A DNA stretch of 64,000 nucleotides from Blasia pusilla (taxonomy: Eukaryota; Marchantiophyta; Marchantiopsida; Blasiales): NCBI GenBank assembly GCA_050084515.1, contig CM114272.1:3844001-3908000 (forward strand). The letters are read 5' to 3'. The translations under genes were made by a program, and so were the position numbers. The notes under the pieces were generated by a model, which saw only the letters and a list, made by a program, of their open reading frames with translations, was not told the origin of the DNA and made no database searches. Positions 32,637 to 42,637 of the stretch are shown here, one piece after another. How positions within the stretch are numbered: the first letter of the stretch is position 1; every line of letters begins with the position of its first letter.

Positions 32637-33260
32637 CCGCTCAAAAATTGGGTCGGTTTCTTGACCAGCCAACTTGTCTGAGACAGAAGCTGGCAAATCA
32701 ACTGGGAACTCGTCGATCCGATAGAGGTCGATGTCTTCCATCGGGCTTGGAGACGAGAATGACCGCTCTCCGGCTTCTTCGGAAATGTCCACCATCTCCA
32801 CGCTGGCGGTCCTCATGACCTCGTCGTCCGTGATTTGAACTTCTGGCGTTTCCACTATGTTGATTGTATCCCCGGACTTCATGGGGGACATTTCCCGCAT
32901 CTCAACACTTTCAGTTGGGCGGGCAGGGCTATCGTCAATTGCTATCGCTTTTTCCCTCCTTGCTTTAGCCAATTCTGCTCTCCTCACCGACGCGTCCGGA
33001 CGATTCTTTTCTCTCTTTTCGTCGGCGATCCTTTTCTTCAAGGCCTGCGACGTCTCAGCCTCTGCGTTCGTTTATCGGCGCCTCTTGAACACGTCTCTAA
33101 GAAGCACTTGGTTGTGCATCTCCGCTTCCCTTTCCCGCTCCTCGATTTTTCCTGCCTAATTTCATTCGCCGAACAAGGCCCGGAGATCTTGACGCAGAGT
33201 CCTAATGGACTTCGGAGTGAAGCTCCCAGACTTGTTGGCTTGTGATTTTTTCCTCGTCAT
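32637..33260 (-). pseudogene. ParB-methyltransferase gene, exon 1
   Basis: An ATG at 33260 opens MTRKKSQANKSGSFTPK. The frame stops at 33162, resumes in another frame (EERERE near 33130) and continues open from about 33060 to 32637. It encodes highly charged sequence (KKRIADEKREKNRPDAS) and an acidic part ending DPIFER. The donor GTAAGA at 32636-32631 follows an intact codon. The region is probably an unstructured or coiled N-terminus. Confidence 0.5.
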
Positions 33261-34458
33261 TTTTTTCCGGAAATGCCTCCACCTATGTCCACGATGAATC
33301 CCTTGATCAGTCGCCTTGCTGATGTCGAGATGGGTAGCTTGAATCGCCTTGATGGGTAGCTCGAATCGTCTCGCTCTCGTTCGGTCGAACCGTCTCGCTC
33401 TCGTTCCCTCCAATCGACTCGCGATGTGTCGCCGTGTGAAACGCCCCTTCGTATCTGATCAGCTGCTGCGCGGGAGAGTGAGGAATGGAGATCGCAAAAT
33501 GAGAAACCGGAAATGAGCAATTTCTGCCCTATTTATACTTTTCTAGCTGTTGGGCTGACCGTTGGGTCCCGTCGTCCGTTCGACGGCGACGTGCCGGAGG
33601 TTACGGAAGTCCGGAGGTGAAAAATGGCAACCCGTGGGAGTCCGACAGGTTGCGCGCCTCCGCCATCCTGGGTACGTCGCCACGTGCGCGAGCAACCCGT
33701 CGGAGACCGACGGGTTGAGCGCCTCCGTCGTCTTTGGACAAGAACGCGAGGTACCCGCACAACCCGCCGGAGACCAACATGTTGCGCGCCTCCGCCGTGT
33801 TTGGGACAGGAACGGGACGTACCCAGGAAATCCGTCGGAGACCGTTGGGTTGCACGCTTCCCTCGTCAAGGGTTAAGAACGCAGGCTTCCCGCGCAAGTC
33901 GTCGGAGTCCGACTGGCTGCACACTTCATGTAAGCACCACAAGGCGAGGCCCGTTGGAGGGCGACGGGTTGCACGCCTTGCCGTCTTTGGGCAAATAGGT
34001 GAGGCACCCGCGGAACTCGTCGGGAACAGACGGTTTGCACGCCTCCGACATCTTCGGGCAAGAAGGAGCAGTATCCGAGCAACTCGTCGGAGAGCGACGG
34101 GTTGCTCGCTTCGACCATGTTTGGCAGAAGCGTGCAACCCGTCCGAAGCCGACGGGTTGCAGGCTTCGGTTAGCTTGTGGTAATTTTTGAGTTACCAAGA
34201 CTCCGACGGGTTCCAACAAAATGAAGTGTGATTCGCAACCCTCTGCTTCCCAAATCCGGTAACACATTGCAACAGAATTGAATGTGTTGTTACAAAATTG
34301 GATCCATTGTGTTAGACAATGTCACCTACCGAATTCATCTTGTCAGTAAGAATCTGTCAGGAGTATCTGTTTTCCTACTCACTATAAATTAAAAATTCTC
34401 ATTCTTATTCTCATTCTCTTTCTCAATCTCACCCTTCTCCCGTACGAAATTTCTGGGA
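33261..34458. promoter_or_regulatory. Shared divergent upstream region
   Basis: The 1.2 kb between the two divergent start codons carries palindrome array C and, before the plus gene, a TATA-like TATAAAT at 34383-34389 followed by a pyrimidine-rich leader (TTCTCATTCTTATTCTCATT, 34398-34417). Near the minus start the composition is rich in G+C with repeated CGAACGAGAGCGAGACG-like words. It probably holds both promoters. Confidence 0.5.
33629..34215. repeat. Palindrome array C
   Basis: Ten copies start near 33629, 33691, 33760, 33829, 33896, 33950, 34015, 34079, 34135 and 34200, mostly 54-69 bp apart. Most are degenerate. The best are 33691, 34079 and 34135. All lie between the two divergent genes. 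Confidence 0.9.
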
Positions 34459-35931
34459 ATGGATAATTATGTTAAGCTCACTTGTGCCAGTCACCTGGCG
34501 GCCCTTCCTCAATCAGAAATCATTCGACCCCAAGCTCGTGAGTCTTTCATAGTAGTGGATGAAAATTTTCTGTCTGCTCGATTTCTTCTCCAAATTGGAA
34601 CCATCTTTGTATCCAAAGATGTTAGGGTGGACGATACGGAAGACATAATAGGTGAGACGGTCCAGCCAGTGACCTCAGACCGTAAAGTATGGAATCTCCT
34701 ACCTCTAGCAAATGGTCAATACAGAGTTTACGGCCTGCCCTTAAATTCGTCTGTTTCCCAAGTAGACGGTCTAGAATTTCCTAGTGCTCCCAGCTCTATG
34801 TTTGCAACACCAAGCTCTACAGATCCGGCTTCGACTCCAACTTCGCACGCTCGTAAAAATGTTGTTCTTCCTGAAGAGATTCCGGATGTTATCAACCTCA
34901 GTGGATCTGTCGGGCACCAATCGGGCCCTCTTTCCGCCTACTCGTTCCTCTTGCGAGTATCAGGCAATAGTTTGCTATCGTCTCTGGCCTTGAAAATGTT
35001 CAAGCACATTCTTGTCGACGAGCTGCCGCCCACGTACGATGGTAATTGCATTTTTGAGTTGCCTCCACTTGCTGCTCCTGCTCAAAAGAAGGATGGAGGA
35101 CGCCTGAAGGATATGGACAGAAAGTTTGATTGTCATCGATGGTGCAGGCTTCAACGGACTAGTGCTTCCATTCCAGATGGTCCTTGGATTGTCTCCCGCC
35201 GCTAATGCGTGGGAGCCTTGGAGTGTAGAAGTCCAGCATGCCCGTATCTAGAGCGCAACGGGCGAGTCAATACGTCGCAATTCCCTCCCAAGAATGCAGA
35301 AACTCCATACGAGGTCGGTGCCACCATACCGCCGGGAGGCCATCGATGTCCTCATTGTCAGGCATTGCCCTTCTGCGTTGGAGCATGTCCTGCATACATA
35401 TTTTTCATTGTCCACAACTTGGGCTCCACGTCAGAGTACACAAGGCTGGCAGTTCATGTTGGCTCCCACACTCATCCTGTGACCGATGCAATTCAAAGAC
35501 ACACCAAGGAGGATGTGGCGAAGAAAGTAGCCAAGGTCTACAGAAACTCTCCGGGTTCAAAGCACGGAGTGATCAAGCTCACAACGGCATCACAAATTTG
35601 TGAAAAATTTCTTGGAATCCCTGGACAGGGCAAGATCACGGCGGTTGAGGAGAAACAACTCTGGGAAAATCTCACATTTCTCGTTGATCCTGAATGCTTC
35701 CGGAATTTGCTGCGTCAAATACGAGTTCTGGATGGAAAGACGGCCGAAATGGATGCCATCGCCAGAATCAAGGCCAACTCAGATTTCCATTCATTTCAGA
35801 GATGGCAGTTTATGGGCCAAGGAGGCGAGGATCCAGGGCCTATGTCTTCAAAATGTCAACGACAGTCCGTGAGTGGCCTCGATCTTATAGATCGAATGAG
35901 GGAAGGGGAAGATCTTTACGGAGCTGGGTAA
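34459..35931 (+). pseudogene. MULE transposase, N-terminal region
   Basis: ATG at 34459 opens one continuous frame to 35931, interrupted only by a TAA at 35203-35205 (after WIVSRR). After it come CRSPACPYLERNGRV, HRCPHCQALPFCVGACPAY and VHVGSHTHPV. Six Cys and three His in this spacing resemble the zinc-chelating WRKY/GCM1-FLYWCH type DNA-binding domains at the start of many MULE transposases. The first 240 residues show no known motif. The start is supported by the TATA-like box and leader 70 bases upstream. Confidence 0.6.
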
Positions 35932-35934
35932 GCT

Positions 35935-36470
35935 TTGATATTTGCTCTGAGTGTCTTTGAACGGATGGTTGACGATGGGTGCTCACGTTTATGACCATGT
36001 GGAGAAGGGACTCAAAACTATATTTGTCTATGAAGTAAAAGCGTAAGACGTTGGCGGTTTGAAGATGTCTTTGGTTACTCTTATTGGAGGTGGTGAAGGA
36101 AAACAAAAGGCCACCTCCGGAAATTTATGGGTTCATGGCAGACAATGCACAACCTGGGTGGATTGCTATCCGGGAAGTGTTCTCGGGTGGAGAGGTTCAA
36201 CCGGAGAGGGAAAGGTCGGATGTTTTCCATTGGCAACAGTCTGTGACCCGGTACACCAAATCTTGCATCAAGGAGAATAAGAGGACAGAGCATGTCACTC
36301 TACTCCAACGCTGCAAGGACACAAAAAACCTTGAAGCAGGCCATGGAATGCCAGGAAGAACTTCATGGGTGGTGGAGGAAGCATGCGATTGAGGGGAAGT
36401 ACAAAGAGTTGTGCTCTTGGTTGAGTTGGTGGACTGTACGTATGAGACAATGGGGAAACTTCATGCAGTA
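35935..36470 (+). pseudogene. MULE transposase, DDE-like core fragment
   Basis: In the same frame after a TAA comes VFERMVDDGCSR, then broken frames, then 36084-36392 with EIYGFMADNAQPGWIAIREV and VFHWQQSVTRYTK. The Asp in MADNAQ (36141) and the H/W in VFHW (36228) fit the second acidic residue and the C/H motif of MULE cores. A shifted frame continues with LHGWWRKHAIEGKYKELCSW and WGNFM. The first catalytic Asp was not found. Confidence 0.55.
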
Positions 36471-36587
36471 GATGAGTTCACTATTTTGTCTTGTCAAGCT
36501 CACGCTGGAAATTGTTTGTTAAGTTGTAGCTCAGGGTGAGAAGCGTGGGAACTATATGGATTTCAAACCCAAGAAACCAAGCAAGCT

Positions 36588-36925
36588 GTCGGATGCGACG
36601 GGTTGCCCGAGTGTGCAACCCAACAGAAACCGACGGGTTGCCCGAGTGTGCAACCCGACGGAAACGGACGGGTTGCCCAAGGGTGCAACCCGACGGAAAC
36701 CGACGGGTTGCATCCAGATTTTTGATGCAACCCGAGTGTGCAACCCGTCGGGACCCGACGGGTCACAGAGTCGTTCATGGGATGCCTCGGCCTTGCAACC
36801 CGTCTGGTTCCGACGGGTTGCAGTAGGTGGGTTTAATGTTACAACACGTCGGGACCCGACGGGTCGCAGAGTCGTTCATGGGATGCCTCGGGCCTGCAAC
36901 CCGTCTGGTTCCGACAGGTCGCTTA
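36588..36925. repeat. Palindrome array D
   Basis: Eight copies lie between coding blocks of the transposase, probably in an intron. Three near 36615, 36649 and 36683 are only 34 bp apart, with a short GTGT/CCGA spacer. Then a 70-bp segment with two palindromes (36750-36821) is directly duplicated at 36850-36920. Confidence 0.9.
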
Positions 36926-36959
36926 TTTCTTTGACTCCTGAGTTATTTTCGTTTCCCTT

Positions 36960-37330
36960 CTAACATTGCCGTCGTTGCGAGGGATTGAAGGTTCATGAAA
37001 ATGCCCTCGCCCCAACACAAGTGGAGCAGAAAGTGTTCTTTCCTCTTGGAGGTCGTCACAAGCATGCCAACGAATTTCACTTGTGGAGGCATGCCAACAA
37101 GACCAGGCAAGAGCAATGCTACTGATCTCTGACATCCCATATCTTCTTCACAAAAGGCATAACAAAAGGAAAGGGGTCGATCTCACGAGCTCTATGTCGT
37201 ATTTTGTGAGATCTCGTGATGAAAAAATGTATGTGGAAGCCTTCAACCCGTGCGTAGCTAGACCTCCACTCGAGCAAGACGTACACATTGGTGGGGATAT
37301 TCGTGGGCGGGTTTCAAGGCGTCCCATCTG
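36960..37330 (+). pseudogene. MULE transposase, segment between core and SWIM
   Basis: The frame at 37083-37331 reads ACQQDQARAMLLISDIPYLL and then a conserved-looking FVRSRDEKMYVEAFNP. It has no stop, and the domain is unknown. It lies after the intron-like array D and before the SWIM exon. Confidence 0.4.
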
Positions 37331-37627
37331 AGATGGTGGTAAGCGATCGAGCGAGACTCGTGGAGACCAGATAAGTATCTTGACTTCAGGCAAGTGAAGA
37401 GGCAGCATCGAGGAACAAATCCGGTGATTGATTTGGATGAGGAAATTACGCCGCCCAGGTATTCGGGGACCCCGGACCCGTCCCAAATCCGTGATGGAGT
37501 TACTTCTCCAAAATCAGTGAATGTTTTATTTCAAAAGCCCTCCGTTGCTGGAAGTTCGCAACATCCTGTCATTGGGGTGGTTCAACAATATGGGATTCGG
37601 TAATGGAGGTGGATTGCAACCTAAACG

Positions 37628-38473
37628 GTGGCATATATCTCGGAGCAACCAGGCGTGGACCCCCTGCAGGCGAGGATCGATGGCATTAGGAGAGCATGCG
37701 GCACTTTCCTAAATAAGAACTGTACAAGGACTGGACGACTACTGCCTGGGTTTTGGGGACTCAAAACCTTTGATCGTTTCACGAGGACCGGGGATCAATT
37801 GAAGTACTTCTTCTGCCCAAATGAATCTTGCGCTTTTCGGAAGTCTTATCCGGCTGCCATTGGAGCTCCCGAGAATACCCCCACGATTTGGCCCATCGCC
37901 GCAGGTACGAACTGCACTCAAGACAAAGTGGACAATCTTACAAGTGTCGGTTTCAGACTCGTAGAAGGGGGAAGTTTGGAGCATGTTCGCATCACAGAGA
38001 CCTTCGCATTTCGTATTCAACCCAAGATTGATATCAACATGTACCCGGAGAAGGTGGATGATCTCAATCCATTATTTCCGTTTGAGTCTAGAAATGGGGT
38101 GAAGAGAAACAGAATGTGTAGGCCAACGGTGGAGAGAGCAAAGCGAATTGCATCAGCTCGGGAGGCAAAAATGGAGATCATCGCCACGAAAGATGTCTTG
38201 AGTGGCAATGGAATAGGAAGGATGTATTGGGTCAGGAACAACACTGTAAATTCAAGTGTCACAGGGGTGTATGTGGTGCACATCTGTTGCTTTCCCACAT
38301 GTTCATGTGATGACTTTGTCCAAAGAGAGACAAGTGGCAAAAGGTATTTCCCTTGTAAGCACATGTACTATGTGTTGTTCGTAGTTTTAAGAGAGTCGAA
38401 GGTAGGAGTAGGAATCCACCAACCAATTCTGTCCCTCAAAGAGGTGCGAAGTATTTTAAACAAACCACTTTGA
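37628..38473 (+). CDS. MULE transposase, C-terminal SWIM block
   Basis: This is an open frame of 281 codons ending with TGA at 38471-38473. Its end reads VVHICCFPTCSCDDFVQ, GKRYFPCKHMYYVLFVVL. Residues C225, C227, C243 and H245 give the CxCx(n)CxH SWIM signature (38300-38362). An upstream FFCPNESCAF could be a small zinc site. SWIM fingers bind DNA or protein at the end of MULE and FAR1-type proteins. This block alone is undamaged, but it is cut off from its N-terminal exons. Confidence 0.7.
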   Translation: MAYISEQPGVDPLQARIDGIRRACGTFLNKNCTRTGRLLPGFWGLKTFDRFTRTGDQLKYFFCPNESCAFRKSYPAAIGAPENTPTIWPIAAGTNCTQDKVDNLTSVGFRLVEGGSLEHVRITETFAFRIQPKIDINMYPEKVDDLNPLFPFESRNGVKRNRMCRPTVERAKRIASAREAKMEIIATKDVLSGNGIGRMYWVRNNTVNSSVTGVYVVHICCFPTCSCDDFVQRETSGKRYFPCKHMYYVLFVVLRESKVGVGIHQPILSLKEVRSILNKPL

Positions 38474-38639
38474 GGATGCAAAATGAGGTTTTAGATTGTA
38501 CTTTTATTTTTCCTCAACCTTCACTTTGAGCTTGAACTCTATTCTGCCCGGGGCAAATGATAGATTTTTTCCAGACCTTGGATGGAAAAAGTGATTGGTT
38601 CCACACTTATGATTCCACTGATTTTTCAGTTTTCTAAAT

Positions 38640-38890
38640 TTTGTGCAATTTGCAACTCGTTGGACTCAGAGGGGTTGCCAAAATATGGAAGAGGAAAAAA
38701 AAACTGTGGGACTGCTTAATATATGAACAAAAAAGTGTCGCAAAATTCAAACAAAAATTTTCCTCTCTTCAACCCAACGGAAACTCTCTTCAAAAAAAAG
38801 TATCTATTTCGGTTGAAGGTAGTTTCCTCTCTCCTCTCTCCTCTCTCCTCTCTTCCTCTCTCCTCTCTTCCTCTCCTCTTACCGCACCTC
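38640..38890. repeat. Last degenerate palindrome and CT-rich tract
   Basis: A degenerate copy (GCAACTCG...GGGGTTGC, 38648-38674) is the rightmost palindrome of the window. A (CTCTCCT)n tract follows at 38820-38880. Confidence 0.75.
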
Positions 38891-38899
38891 TTCGAGCAG

Positions 38900-41185
38900 A
38901 GGTCTTAGTTGTAGTTGCAGCTCATCCCACTCAACATGCCAATCATGGGAGGCCTTCAATACAACAACGTCTTCAACGAAGTCTACCTTTGGGGCAGATT
39001 AGTGAGTTTTCACGTGCAGCTCGAGCATTGGATCCTCTTTCTCCGGAGGTTCCAAGTATGGAAACAGTGGCTCTCTCAGAAGCTCTTCATCCTCCTTCAA
39101 GTGGCGATGCTCCCCCTTTTGTAGAAGACTAAACAACGGACCTTGACTTGGAGCTTTTCCCAAGGACTTTTCGGCATACTCCTCGCTTATCAGCAAGCAG
39201 GCTATCAGGGATGGTTTTTTAGCATCTCCGCGATTGCTTTATCCGAGCAGATTTAGCAAGTGGCTTTGTCTCTCTATATAAGGTGTGTGCACATATGGCG
39301 GCAGGTTGTCTCCCATTCTCTATCTCTAGGCTCTTAGGGGCTTGTCGTTTGTTGGCTATGGATAAGCCTCTTTCAGAGTGCGCCCTTTGGCTATTGGAGA
39401 GGTTTTATACCGCTTGGTTAGTCGATTCCTATGCTTGCAATTTCGTCCTCACTTTAGTGCCCACTTATTTCCTCATCAATTTGGAGTGGCAACTCCTAGA
39501 GGCTATGAGGCTATGGTGCATGGGATTTGCTCCACTCTTGATATTCATCCAAATTGGATAGCAATTCAAGTCGATGTGGCTAACGCATTCGATTCAGTTT
39601 CTCGTGCGGCTATCTTTGAGGAGTTACGATGTGCAAGAGGATAACTTGCGAGCCTCATTCCATTTTTTCGCTCCTTCTATGCCTATGATGCCCATTATCT
39701 ATTCCCATCATGCTACTTCTAGGGAATATAGTATTCTACAATCGACTTGTGGCACACGTCAAGGTGATCCCATGGAAGGTCTCTTCTTTGCCCTTGCCTA
39801 TTTTCGTGTCCTTCAAGCATCAGCGCAAGCATTTCCATCTTGTCTTTCCCTTCTATTGCTGATGACACTCACATTATGTGTCCTCCTTCTAAAGTGATTC
39901 CTGCTTATACCCATTTCGTGGAGCAACTCTCTTTCTTAAACCTTAGAGTCCAACGTAGTAAATGTTGAGTATGGTCTCCTTCTTGCCTTCCCTCAACATT
40001 CACCCCATCTACTCCTGATTTTCCCGTCTACATTTAAGGGTTTAAAGTTCTTGGGGTCCCAATTGGCTTCATCGACTATGTCTCAAAGCTCTTGGATGAG
40101 GGCCTTTTGAAAGACGTGGAATGGCTTCATTTGTTACCTCATTTAGGGGATCCCCAAGTGGCTTATGGGATTCTCTCCCAATTTTTTCTACGACGTCCTT
40201 CCTACCTTCTTTGCACTAGTCCTCCCACTTCAAGGTTCTTACATCGGTTAGCCTCTTTTGACGCTTCTATCTTGGCAACTTTTGGTCAATTTCTTGGCAC
40301 GAATACCTTTGAGGGAGAGGATGGTGTCTTTGCTTCATGACAAGCTATCTTGCCTTTTTCTTCTGGAGGGGTGGGACTGTCCTCCATAGTCGCATCTGCT
40401 CCCACAGCCTTTTTGGGAAGTTGGGTGTTAATACCGCCGATTATGGCCTCAAGGTTTCTCCAAGAAGATACACCTATCTTGATGGATCATATCGCCCATG
40501 TAGAAGAGAGGGACTAGTAATTTCAACAATAACTGAGATCTGCACGAGCTCTTCTTCCTCTTGCTACACAAGCAATTCTACCCCCTTTCAGTCAATTGAT
40601 TACGGAAGGGCTTGATCGACTTCAAGAGCATATCTCCGAGAATCTGCATCAAATCAACTTTTCCAGCATTCTCTCCGAAGCTTTGCGGTTATGTCTTGGA
40701 CTTTCCCATTCTTTGCTCTTAAGTGTGCCGAATTGTGTACGCGGGGATCCCATTGATGCCAAGGGTATCCATATTCTCCGATGTGCATATGATGGAGAAC
40801 GAACGTCCACACATGATATCATTAGAGAGGCGGTAGCATCAGTGGCTCGTACACCATGATACACCGTTGGGCAAGAGCAACTCCATGTCCCACCTTCAAC
40901 TACACAAGCAACCTCTCGTCAGAGAGTGGATCTTGTTATATCTCGAGAGGGATTTTGGACACTAGGTGATGTGGTGGTTGTTGATCCAACACGTTCTGAC
41001 TTGGTGTGTCAAACGGCACATACCAAAGGTTTGGCGGCCGAAACTGCAGCAAGAATCAAGGAGTTAAGTTATGCTATGAGACATGCGACGGATGGATTTA
41101 TTCCTTTTGGAGTGAAAGTATTCGGTCATTTACATGTGTGTTTTAATACTTTTTCTGAAAGCATGTGCTCACCACTCCCTTGAGA
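38900..41185 (+). mobile_element. LINE, copy D, degenerate
   Basis: The copy begins with an N-terminal segment (EFSRAARALDPLSPEVP) and runs through RT blocks in several frames: IGEVLYRLVSRFLCLQF, IQVDVANAFDSVSRAAIFEE (motif A) and CGTRQGDPMEGLFFALAYF (motif B). Then come the thumb (GDPQVAYGILSQFF, FKVSPRRYTYLDGSY-like), a Cys/His segment (GIHILRCAYDGER) and the C-terminal DVVVVDPTRSDLVCQ-FIPFGVKVFG domain. Many frameshifts are present. It defines the subfamily shared with copies A and F. Confidence 0.85.
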
Positions 41186-42110
41186 ATCATCACCTTGCCC
41201 CTTCCCGTAGTCCTTCTCTATCGGTAGAAACTACTTATTTTTGCAATGCATCTCAATGACCTTACCACGTGCACAAGCCATGGCATTGATACGCCGTGCA
41301 AAAGTGGTGGGGGTCGCTTGCCTCATAGTCCATTCACATCTGACAACCACTCGTGTTCTTATCAAATTTGTTTCAGGCTATCAATCGTGTAGCCGGCGTT
41401 TGCATTGGCTTGTTGCCAACGCAAACACCGGCTCAACGAATTACACCATTTTCTTTTTGAATTCTTTTACTCTTCTTTTGAGTTGTTATTACCTTTCTTT
41501 GTTGGAATAATTGTGATCACTAATCCGGTTTCTATTCTTGAGTTGTTATTACCTTTCTTTGTCCTCTTTTGACTTTCTTTGTCCTCTTTTGAGGTTTATT
41601 TCAAATAAATTGGATAAAAAAGACCTCTACTTGTTGGAATAACTATGATGTGATCACTAATCCGGTTTCTATTCTTGAAGAGGTAAGAATCGTCTTCTAA
41701 CCCTCACTGGATTGGATATCTCTTCCCCACTCGTGTTAACCATAAGTATCCCAACTGTCTCTACCGGATTGGTTCTCACTAGATCCAGTATTTTTCATTC
41801 TTTACACCCTAAACACCATCAGATCTTGTTCCTTCTCCTCTTCATGGAAGTAACACAATTGACTCCACTGGATCTGTTCCCACCAGGTCTATTGTGTCTT
41901 CTCCTCTCCACCAGAGGTAACATAACTGACTCTACCTAATCTTGTGTCTCTTTGCCTTTCCATTAGAACTTACAAAACTGTTTCCAAGCTGTGGTGTCTC
42001 TTCTCCTCTCCACTAGAATTAACACATTTGATTCCACCAAATCTCGTGTGATTCCACCAGTTTTGTACACATGCTGATCCGGAGGTCTCTTCTCCTTTCC
42101 TTGGGGTAAG
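41186..42110. repeat. Non-coding with hairpin and degenerate tandem repeats
   Basis: A 19-bp hairpin with two mismatches lies at 41391-41433. GTGATCACTAATCCGGTTTC occurs at about 41512 and 41655. From about 41700 to 42110 a unit of about 55-60 bp recurs in degenerate form (TGTCTCTTCTCCTCTCCACT and TAACA-AACTGACTCTACC blocks). No gene is seen. Confidence 0.6.
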
Positions 42111-42637
42111 TTCATTGTCGGGGCTAGGTAGGATTATACGTCCAGTCTATTTCTATTCTAGTACCTAAATATCTGGAACCAATAGAATTTATGTCTACAA
42201 CCTTTCGCCAATTAGTCTATATATAGTAGGAGCGACGCCTGAGTTCATAAATATTATAGTCTCCTATTGGGGTTTAATCTAGTCGGCGCGTGAAGTGAAT
42301 AGATTTCTCTATTGTGTATATTATTAACGAAACGTTTCGTTTAGTTCCAATGCATCGGGGAGATACGAGGTTAGTAGTAATCGTAGCCCCGCATATCTGA
42401 AAACGGTTCGAGATGCGGATTTACAGTTCCCGGTTATAAATACCGGTTCCCGAGGAAAACCTGCCCGGAGGTTGTAAGAGGCGTACTCTTCGTACATACG
42501 CATGGATGGATGCTCACTCCGCTCGATACCTCTAAAGATGCCTTTCAATTCAACGATCCTGTAGGGCAGGCCCCGGCTGCTGATGCTGCTAAGGAGACAA
42601 AGTAGGACTTCGAGGATCTAGAGGACGTATGCGAGCA
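42111..42637. other. Nothing recognised
   Basis: No supported gene or repeat. A short palindrome AACGAAACGTTTCGTT lies near 42328. Confidence 0.4.

Larger units (their letters stand above)
28380..33260 (-). pseudogene. ParB-like/DNA amino-methyltransferase fusion gene, degenerate
   Basis: This is a multi-exon gene read on the minus strand, with proposed exons 33260-32637, 32546-32073, 31240-29306 and 28732 to about 28410. In order it has a charged N-terminal region, a ParB/Srx-like domain, a long helical middle, methyltransferase motif IV and then motif I. That order (IV before I) is the permuted beta class of N4-cytosine/N6-adenine methyltransferases. ParB-like plus methyltransferase fusions are known from phages and prophages. 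Several frameshifts, in-frame stops and altered catalytic motifs mark it as a pseudogene. The domain calls are by eye. Confidence 0.55.
34459..38473 (+). pseudogene. Mutator-like (MULE) transposase with SWIM finger, degenerate
   Basis: The domain order is an N-terminal region with clustered Cys and His, a DDE-like core and a C-terminal SWIM zinc finger. That combination is characteristic of plant MULE transposases. These bind terminal repeats and cut and paste the element in the nucleus. The gene is divergent from the ParB-methyltransferase gene and has palindromes in one intron-like gap and downstream but not in its coding blocks. Nonsense codons at 35203 and 35932 and frameshifts near 36010-36080 and 36390 disable it. 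The family call rests on motifs seen by eye. Confidence 0.6.

Noticed and set aside
31432-34215. CRISPR-like arrays (27-bp repeat, about 37-bp spacer, period near 64 bp)
   Set aside because: The period looks CRISPR-like, but repeats are fully palindromic and variable, spacers resemble one another, no cas gene is present, and the DNA is clearly eukaryotic.
33543-34267. Overlapping 80-180 codon ORFs on both strands across palindrome array C
   Set aside because: They arise because the G+C-rich palindrome lacks stop codons in most frames. The translations are repeats of the same few peptides (NPSESDG, RRSPTGC).
36536-36963. ORF of 135 codons on plus and shorter ones on minus in array D
   Set aside because: Same palindrome artefact, with no domain.
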